Origin: CAZUMW01 sp964621615
Lineage (GTDB): Bacteria; Desulfobacterota; WTBG01; CAIYCZ01; CAIRTM01
Assembly (NCBI GenBank): GCA_964621615.1
Contig: CAZUMW010000008.1
Location: forward strand, 1 to 64,000
Reading direction: 5' to 3'
Length of the DNA: 64,000 bases
Shown here: piece after piece, positions 59,157 through 64,000 of the stretch
Layout: every line of letters starts with the position of its first letter
Position numbering within the stretch: position 1 is the stretch's first letter
The notes under the pieces: model-generated
What the model was told of the DNA's origin: nothing
Database searches by the model: none
Seen by the model: the letters and a program-made list of their open reading frames with translations, nothing else
Translations under genes and position numbers: made by a program

Positions 59157-59636
59157 TTATCTCTGCCAGGGCTCACGGGAGCGCTGCATTTCTCTTTTCA
59201 AATCCTTGCGCTTGATTTCCTCCCGCTTATCATGCTGCTTTTTTCCTCTAGCAAGGGCCATTTCCACCTTTACTTTTCCGCGCTCATTAAAGTACATGGC
59301 AAGCGGGATAAGCGACAGGCCGCGCTCGCGCAATTTGCCGTAAAATTTTTTGATTTCCTGTTTATGAAAAAGCAGCTTGCGATTGCGTACCGGCTCATGA
59401 TTAAAGCGGTTTGCAAACCGATACTGGCTGATATGCGCATTTACCAGAAAAATTTCACCACGCACAATCCGCCCGTATGAATCCTTCAGATTCACGCTTC
59501 CCTGCCTGCATGATTTGACTTCACTGCCCTGCAGCACGATTCCGGCTTCAAAGGTGTCGACTATATGATAATCGTGCCGAGCTTTTTTATTTTTTGTGAT
59601 AAGCTTATAGCAGTTTTTCATAATCGATGTCTGCAT
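59157..59636 (-). CDS. smpB: SsrA-binding protein SmpB
   Basis: SmpB delivers tmRNA to stalled ribosomes. The 159-residue protein shows the family core: NKKARHDYHIVDTFEAGI, GSEVKSCRQG, RKLLFHKQEI and ARGKKQHDKREEIKRKDLKRE followed by a basic tail. The ATG at 59636 begins five bases after a hairpin's T-run. The next ATG (59621) would give KNCYKLITKNKK at the start, equally reasonable. Neither has a standard ribosome binding site. tmRNA itself was not found in the window. Confidence 0.93.
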   Translation of the reverse strand: MQTSIMKNCYKLITKNKKARHDYHIVDTFEAGIVLQGSEVKSCRQGSVNLKDSYGRIVRGEIFLVNAHISQYRFANRFNHEPVRNRKLLFHKQEIKKFYGKLRERGLSLIPLAMYFNERGKVKVEMALARGKKQHDKREEIKRKDLKREMQRSREPWQR

Positions 59637-59640
59637 CTAC

Positions 59641-59669
59641 AAAAAAGCTCACCCCATAGGGTGAGCTTT
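59641..59669 (-). terminator. hairpin with T-run between fbp and smpB
   Basis: AAAGCTCACCC and GGGTGAGCTTT form a perfect 11-bp stem with a four-base loop, followed on the minus strand by TTTTTT. It ends fbp transcription and lies immediately before the smpB start. Its GGTGAG is also the only ribosome-binding-like sequence upstream of smpB. Confidence 0.85.
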
Positions 59670-59693
59670 AAATGCGCTGCAAAAAAAACAGCC

Positions 59694-60686
59694 TTACTTC
59701 AGCGCTTCTGCCACATCTTCCACAAGCGGCTTTGACCCCACATACAGTGCCGTTCTCTGATGGTGATCTTCGGGCGTCACGTCGAGAAGTGATGCACCGT
59801 TTTCATCAACGGCATATCCGCCCGCTTCCTTACACATAAAACCGACCACATTGGCCTCATACATCAGCCGAAGCTTGCCCTGCGGCCTGTTCTTCTTGGA
59901 ATCGGGGTGGTTGACCACAGCAGGATACATAAATATGCCGCCGTTTGCCAGCAGGCGGTGAAAGTCTCCGGCAAGTGCGCCTAAATACCGGAATGCATAA
60001 TCTTTCTGGGTTTTATCTATCCATGCCCTGACAGAATCGCTGAATGTAGGCAGGTTCGCCGCATTATAGGAGAGCTCCCATTTTTTCCGGTCCTCCGGCA
60101 AAGTCATTCGAACAGGCTTCACAAAGGTGCTTGTTTCATCAAGATGAAACCGCCAGCACCCGGCATCTCTCAGGGCCAGGGTAAACATGCCGGTCGGGAT
60201 AACAAACATTCCCGCCGCAATATACTCACTGCCCGATCGCAAATGGTAGTCTTCCGGCCCCTGCAGATTCGGGTCAAGATGCTTTTTTGACACCCCGAAC
60301 ATAAAACCTACCGGGAGCCCGTGGGTTACATTCGACGAGCCGTCCAGGGGATCAAAATAGACAAAATACCGGCCGCCCTGCTTGTTCAAATCGATAATTT
60401 CCTCAGACTCTTCGCTTACCGCCTGAATAACACGCTCTGTTGACTCAAGGTAGTGGATAACGATCTCATGGGCAAGCTCGTCCATTTTCATCACATCTTC
60501 GCCGTGCACATTGGTGCTGCCTGCTATGCCCAGGTTACCTTTCAGTGCGCCCGTTCGGTAGTACAGCTCAATTCTCTTTGCCGCAGTCAATATCGCATCA
60601 ATCAGGATCAGGAAGTGATATGTACGGTTATACCGCTCCTGATGCCGCATCAGGAAATTTCTCAAGGTCTGCTCAAACTGTATCAT
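59694..60686 (-). CDS. fbp: class I fructose-1,6-bisphosphatase
   Basis: FBPase dephosphorylates fructose-1,6-bisphosphate in gluconeogenesis. The 330-residue protein shows KMDELAHEIV, SEESEEI (metal ligands), FDPLDGSSN, the phosphate-binding AGDFHRLLANGGIFMYP and a Gly-rich C-terminal segment with KLRLMYEANVVGF. AAGGGGGAGG lies directly upstream of ATG 60686, so the longer frame was discarded. Its promoters lie within 150 bases upstream. Confidence 0.95.
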   Translation of the reverse strand: MIQFEQTLRNFLMRHQERYNRTYHFLILIDAILTAAKRIELYYRTGALKGNLGIAGSTNVHGEDVMKMDELAHEIVIHYLESTERVIQAVSEESEEIIDLNKQGGRYFVYFDPLDGSSNVTHGLPVGFMFGVSKKHLDPNLQGPEDYHLRSGSEYIAAGMFVIPTGMFTLALRDAGCWRFHLDETSTFVKPVRMTLPEDRKKWELSYNAANLPTFSDSVRAWIDKTQKDYAFRYLGALAGDFHRLLANGGIFMYPAVVNHPDSKKNRPQGKLRLMYEANVVGFMCKEAGGYAVDENGASLLDVTPEDHHQRTALYVGSKPLVEDVAEALK

Positions 60687-60729
60687 TTCATCCTCCCCCT
60701 TATAATATACCTTATATAGCGATGTGCTT

Positions 60730-60753
60730 ATTATAGATGCTATGTCAGGCGGG
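60730..60753 (-). promoter_or_regulatory. possible second promoter of fbp
   Basis: On the minus strand an exact TATAAT (60735-60730) lies 18 bases after a TTCATA element. The transcript would start about 35-40 bases before the fbp ATG. Confidence 0.4.
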
Positions 60754-60803
60754 TATGAAAAAATGTGCGCTGATTCCACGCAGCAAAAGCCTGATTACAA
60801 TAT

Positions 60804-60831
60804 TGTATAAACTTACATACCGACATGTCAA
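60804..60831 (-). promoter_or_regulatory. sigma-70-type promoter upstream of fbp
   Basis: On the minus strand TTGACA (60831-60826) and TATACA (60809-60804) are 16 bases apart; a TACAAT two bases on gives 18. It lies between the Nif3-like stop and fbp, about 110 bases before the fbp ATG, so fbp need not depend on the upstream gene. Confidence 0.6.
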
Positions 60832-60866
60832 GACATAACGGCGGGCGGTAAACATTCAGCAAATGC

Positions 60867-61625
60867 CTATGCAAGACAGGGGACATCGATAAATTCGGTC
60901 GCAAGGGAAAAACGCTGCTGCAGATGAGCTCCCAACGCCTTGAGCCCGAAGGTTTCCGTGTAGTAATGGCTCCCGTAGAACACATTCAGCTTATATTCTT
61001 TGGCAAGATAATATGCTCCGTGCTTGGGCTCGCCTGTCACAAAAAGATCAACGCCCTTTCGGCTGAGTTCCTGAAACAGCTCCGGATCCGTCGCCGATCC
61101 GGCGACAACGGCAACGGTCTCAATCTGCCTGCTGCCGAATGTCATAAACGCGCTGCAGCATCCGATAATTTTTTTCAGGTGCTCGGCGGCTGCCTCCTGA
61201 GACATAACAGCGGGCAGGGTGCCCCTGCATCCGATCGGCCTGCCGTGCAGGGGCGCAAACGGCTGTATTTCGCCGAGCCCCAGCGCGGCGGCAATCCGGG
61301 CATTATGCCCCAGCTCAGGATGAGCATCCAGCGGAAGGTGGGACACATACAGGGCAATATCTGACGCCAGAAGATCGCGCACGCGCATGAAGTGGTTCCC
61401 GACAATACGCTTCTGCTGTCCCCAAAAAAGCCCGTGGTGAACTACGAGCAGATTCCCGCTTGCTGCTGCAGTTTTTGTTATCGCTTCATGGCAGGCATCG
61501 ACAGCAAGGCATATTTTTGAAACCGTTCCGCTGTTTTCAACCTGAAGACCGTTTGCAGAATGGTCCTGATAGGCTTCGGTTTCAAGCAGGGTATCCGTAT
61601 AGGATACTATGGATTCCAAATCCAT
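60867..61625 (-). CDS. Nif3-like dinuclear metal-centre protein (YbgI/YqfO family)
   Basis: The 252-residue protein has the metal-binding elements of the family: ANGLQVENSG, AVDACHEAI, VVHHGLFWG, YVSHLPLDAHPELGHNARIA and, near the C-terminus, TGEPKHGAYYLAKE and GSHYYTETFGLKALG. It is annotated in many genomes as GTP cyclohydrolase 1 type 2 homologue, but its reaction is uncertain. AAAGGAG precedes ATG 61625; the longer frame is ignored. A strong promoter lies upstream. Confidence 0.9.
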   Translation of the reverse strand: MDLESIVSYTDTLLETEAYQDHSANGLQVENSGTVSKICLAVDACHEAITKTAAASGNLLVVHHGLFWGQQKRIVGNHFMRVRDLLASDIALYVSHLPLDAHPELGHNARIAAALGLGEIQPFAPLHGRPIGCRGTLPAVMSQEAAAEHLKKIIGCCSAFMTFGSRQIETVAVVAGSATDPELFQELSRKGVDLFVTGEPKHGAYYLAKEYKLNVFYGSHYYTETFGLKALGAHLQQRFSLATEFIDVPCLA

Positions 61626-61683
61626 TGTTAGAAAACTCCTTTCATACAATAGGATCAACGCTGTTTTTTTCAAGATCCGCTTC

Positions 61684-61713
61684 ACTATAATGGAAAAGCA
61701 TCGGGCATGTCAA
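61684..61713 (-). promoter_or_regulatory. sigma-70-type promoter of the Nif3-like gene
   Basis: On the minus strand TTGACA (61713-61708) and TATAGT (61689-61684) are separated by 18 bases. The transcript would start about 50 bases before the gene's ATG. Confidence 0.68.
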
Positions 61714-61773
61714 ACCCCTATTCAAACAGTGGTTCCTTTTTCAGTTAAAGCTGTTCCCTGTCTATATTTAATG

Positions 61774-61779
61774 GTATAA
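61774..61779 (+). promoter_or_regulatory. -10 box of a pepD promoter
   Basis: TATAAT is exact, but the -35 region (TTCCCT or nearby) is weak. Transcription would start near 61786, giving a leader of about 50 bases. This favours the ATG at 61836. Confidence 0.45.
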
Positions 61780-61835
61780 TATTTTTTCATTCTGTGTTGC
61801 GAGCAGCGTACGGTAAACCTTTCTGCACAAACATC

Positions 61836-63284
61836 ATGCATACCGTTTTTGAGGACATCTATCCCGAAGAACTCTGGAAGCTGTTTTCAGAGATATGCCG
61901 CATTCCTCACGGGTCCGGCAACGAAAAACAGCTTGCCGACTATATATCCCGGATTGCAGATCATCACGGCTTCTCCCGAAAAACAGACAGCACCGGCAAC
62001 CTGATCCTTTTGGTGCCGGCTTCCAGGGGCTGTGAGCACGCACCGGCAGCAATTCTGCAAGCGCATCTTGACATGGTATGCGAAAAAGCCAGCGGCAGCA
62101 CGTTCGATTTTGCACATGACCCGATAGAAGCGGTACGGGAAGGGGCGTGGATGACAGCCGGAGAGACTACGCTCGGGGCTGACAACGGCATCGGCGTTGC
62201 CGCTGCGCTTTCACAGAACATCGTTCATGGCCCCCTGGAGTTGCTTTTCACTGTTGACGAGGAAAGCGGCATGACCGGAGCTTCACGGCTTTCTGCAGAC
62301 TGTCTGGCCGGACGTTTCCTGATCAACCTCGACTCTGAAGAAACAGGGGCTGTTTATATCGGCTGCTCCGGAGGTAGCGGGGTGGATATTGCGCTGCCGC
62401 TGCACCGCAAACCCGCTGATCCTGAGCGTTGCTATGCTGTTGCAGCGATTGACGGCCTGCAGGGTGGTCACTCAGGGCTCGATATTGACAAAAACCGCGC
62501 AAATGCTATAGCGCTTCTTGCCTTTTTTCTTCGCAATCTGAGAGGCTGTGACGTGCGCATTGCGGATATGCAGGGCGGCGACAAGCACAACGCCATTCCA
62601 CGGTACGCTGCAGCAACGTTCAGCATTGAAAAAAAACACTGCGATCGATTGCAACACACCATCAGCACCTGCACCGACATCTTCAAAAAAAGGTTTGCCG
62701 AAGAAACGGGCATATCCATTCGCTGCGAGCCCGCACAAAGCAGCAGCACGTCGATACCGCACAAGGCGTCCGCCGACCTTATTAATATGCTGCTTGCTCT
62801 TCCGAACGGCATTCTGGCTATGAGCCGAAATATCCCGGGCCTTGTTGAAACATCAAACAACCTTGCCTCCATTAGAGCCAAAGACAGCACAGCTGTCATC
62901 CACTGCTCACCACGATCATCTGTGCCGGAATCCCTTGACGCTGCGGTCAAACAGGTGTGTGCGGTAGCAGATCTGGCAGGAGCAGCCGTGTCTTTAAAGG
63001 GCTCCTACCCTGGATGGCAGCCTGATCGCGAATCGCAGCTGCTGCATCTTGCAGAAAAAGTTCACTCCGACCGCTTCGGGAAAAAGCCGGCAGTGAAAGC
63101 AGTTCATGCCGGGCTGGAATGCGGCATAATCAAAAACCGCTATCCGGACATGGACATGATATCCATCGGCCCGGACATCCGGCACGCGCACTCCCCCCGC
63201 GAAGCGGTCAACATCGAAAGCGTCGGCAGGTTCTGGAACTTTGTAACTTCCCTACTTAAGGCCATAGCAGACACCCGGCCCTGA
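61836..63284 (+). CDS. pepD: aminoacyl-histidine dipeptidase PepD (M20 family)
   Basis: PepD hydrolyses Xaa-His and other dipeptides using two metals. The 482-residue protein shows LQAHLDMVCEK (metal ligand and Asp), GADNGIGVAAAL, FTVDEESGMTGA (catalytic and ligand Glu), NLDSEE, GGHSGLDIDKNRANA and the C-terminal VHAGLECGI with ISIGPDIRHAHSPRE. ATG 61836 gives a normal start MHTVFEDIYPEELW. The unknown gene at 63296 follows after 11 bases. Confidence 0.94.
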   Translation: MHTVFEDIYPEELWKLFSEICRIPHGSGNEKQLADYISRIADHHGFSRKTDSTGNLILLVPASRGCEHAPAAILQAHLDMVCEKASGSTFDFAHDPIEAVREGAWMTAGETTLGADNGIGVAAALSQNIVHGPLELLFTVDEESGMTGASRLSADCLAGRFLINLDSEETGAVYIGCSGGSGVDIALPLHRKPADPERCYAVAAIDGLQGGHSGLDIDKNRANAIALLAFFLRNLRGCDVRIADMQGGDKHNAIPRYAAATFSIEKKHCDRLQHTISTCTDIFKKRFAEETGISIRCEPAQSSSTSIPHKASADLINMLLALPNGILAMSRNIPGLVETSNNLASIRAKDSTAVIHCSPRSSVPESLDAAVKQVCAVADLAGAAVSLKGSYPGWQPDRESQLLHLAEKVHSDRFGKKPAVKAVHAGLECGIIKNRYPDMDMISIGPDIRHAHSPREAVNIESVGRFWNFVTSLLKAIADTRP

Positions 63285-63295
63285 GGTCACATGCC

Positions 63296-63835
63296 ATGCC
63301 GCATCCGGACTCAATCTCCATATGTACCGAAGCGCAGCGCACAGGCTATATAAAGCTCTCGGATCTGCATCGAATTCTGTCCGAAGAAGCCGGCTGCTCT
63401 CTGGAGACCCTGCACCGGGTGTATACCTGCTGCGACGCCCATGTATTCAGCAAAAAAACCTTCGAGCAGCTCCGGGGCAGTGCAGCCGCAACAACAGGGC
63501 TCGGGGAAGGGAAGATAACGGCGCAGCGCATCATTGCCGGAAGCTCAGACCGGATAGAAATTCCCGGCATGAGCTCAACTCCGGACGCGGACGAAATCAT
63601 GCTGCGCATGATCGTCTGGCACTGGCTGCTGAAGATATGGGCGGGGTTTACGGACAACAGCGAAAAAGCAGGAGCCGCTTTACCGTTATACTGTAAAGCA
63701 GCTGATGGAAGCTACGCTCCTATATCCAGGATCTTTGCACCATCCTGGTTTCATTATGTCAGAGTCGCAGATCTTCACAGACTTTTTCACAATCTGGCGA
63801 TCCCGCTGCCCGGAAAGCTCTCATACGGACGGTAA
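63296..63835 (+). CDS. uncharacterised protein, co-transcribed with pepD
   Basis: The 179-residue soluble product is not recognised. It has several Cys residues in the first 50 positions (TYCC-like CSLETLHRVYTCCDAH), an aromatic helix IVWHWLLKIW near residue 110 and no signal peptide or membrane helix. GAGGT, overlapping the pepD stop region, stands 11 bases before ATG, and the 11-base gap indicates one transcript. A different start is not excluded. Confidence 0.6.
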   Translation: MPHPDSISICTEAQRTGYIKLSDLHRILSEEAGCSLETLHRVYTCCDAHVFSKKTFEQLRGSAAATTGLGEGKITAQRIIAGSSDRIEIPGMSSTPDADEIMLRMIVWHWLLKIWAGFTDNSEKAGAALPLYCKAADGSYAPISRIFAPSWFHYVRVADLHRLFHNLAIPLPGKLSYGR

Positions 63836-63843
63836 TATATTCT

Positions 63844-64000
63844 TTATTGCTGGTGCACAGCACTCCGCTTCTGCATGTTTTTTAGCAGCGCATCATATTT
63901 TTCACGAAAGCAATTCAGAAAGCGCTCTTCAATGTCCCCTTTCCGGAGTGACCAGTCCGGGTCACGATGAAAAACCGGCTTAACCGCGGAGCCGGAAATA
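63844..64000 (-). CDS. 3' end of an unidentified minus-strand gene, cut by the window edge
   Basis: An open frame enters from the right edge on the minus strand and ends with TAA at 63846-63844. The 51 visible residues include KPVFHRDPDWSLRKGDIEER and end RSAVHQQ. Charged helical composition and continuous openness look like real coding sequence, but the family cannot be named. It is convergent with the unknown gene to its left, nine bases from its stop. Confidence 0.55.
   Translation of the reverse strand, partial: ISGSAVKPVFHRDPDWSLRKGDIEERFLNCFREKYDALLKNMQKRSAVHQQ

Overview
The window reads as chromosomal DNA of a Gram-negative bacterium, most probably a deltaproteobacterial or Desulfobacterota-type lineage. 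This is inferred from gene content and order, not from a marker phylogeny. The supporting signs are a complete Tol-Pal system, MsbA and LPS-kinase-like genes, a xerC-hslV-hslU-argBDFGH-lptM-like-lysA-dapF-dapA order like that of Geobacter and its relatives, a TIGR02266-like PilZ protein, a cysteine-rich PAS sigma-54 activator, and exopolysaccharide (EPS) genes of the kind usually linked to exosortase XrtA. Most of the window is dense housekeeping sequence with short spacers. No rRNA, tRNA or CRISPR array was recognised.

Layout. 1-282: little-coded start with a GC hairpin and one doubtful small ORF. 283-6827 (minus): coaD, aspC, tolQ, tolR, tolA, tolB, pal, cpoB, which together maintain the envelope during constriction. 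7124-21192 (plus): xerC, hslV, hslU, then argB, argD, argF, argG, argH (acetylglutamate to arginine), an LptM-like fibronectin lipoprotein, lysA, dapF, dapA (lysine and diaminopimelate) and a parvulin foldase, closed by a strong terminator. 21243-28692: a CLC chloride protein, an AsmA-like protein, a dGTPase family protein, an M48-LysM lipoprotein protease and a stand-alone ParB N-terminal domain. 28999-29379: a cupin gene whose promoter predicts a leaderless mRNA.

29576-37307 (minus): glmU, glmS, a TlpA-like thioredoxin, msbA and two sugar-kinase-fold proteins, several overlapping by 4 bases. This looks like an LPS and cell-wall precursor operon. 37494: bamD. 38304-46437 (minus): rpoZ with its own promoter and terminator, then gmhA, a cyclophilin-like protein, pgpA, cinA, thpR, recA, recX and alaS. 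46823-49212: a sigma-54 activator, a PilZ protein and a release-factor-like GGQ protein.

49213-59032 is the accessory-looking part. It holds a 285-bp miniature inverted-repeat element with a 9-bp target duplication, a secreted 14-repeat propeller protein with a degenerate CFI-box C-terminus, and a five-gene EPS export module: Wza-like lipoprotein, SPOR plus outer-membrane barrel fusion, chain-length protein, BY-kinase-like ATPase and GspA/ExeA-like ATPase. No exosortase, glycosyltransferase or flippase is present. 59157-64000: smpB, fbp, a Nif3-like gene, pepD, an unknown gene and the 3' end of a further minus-strand gene.
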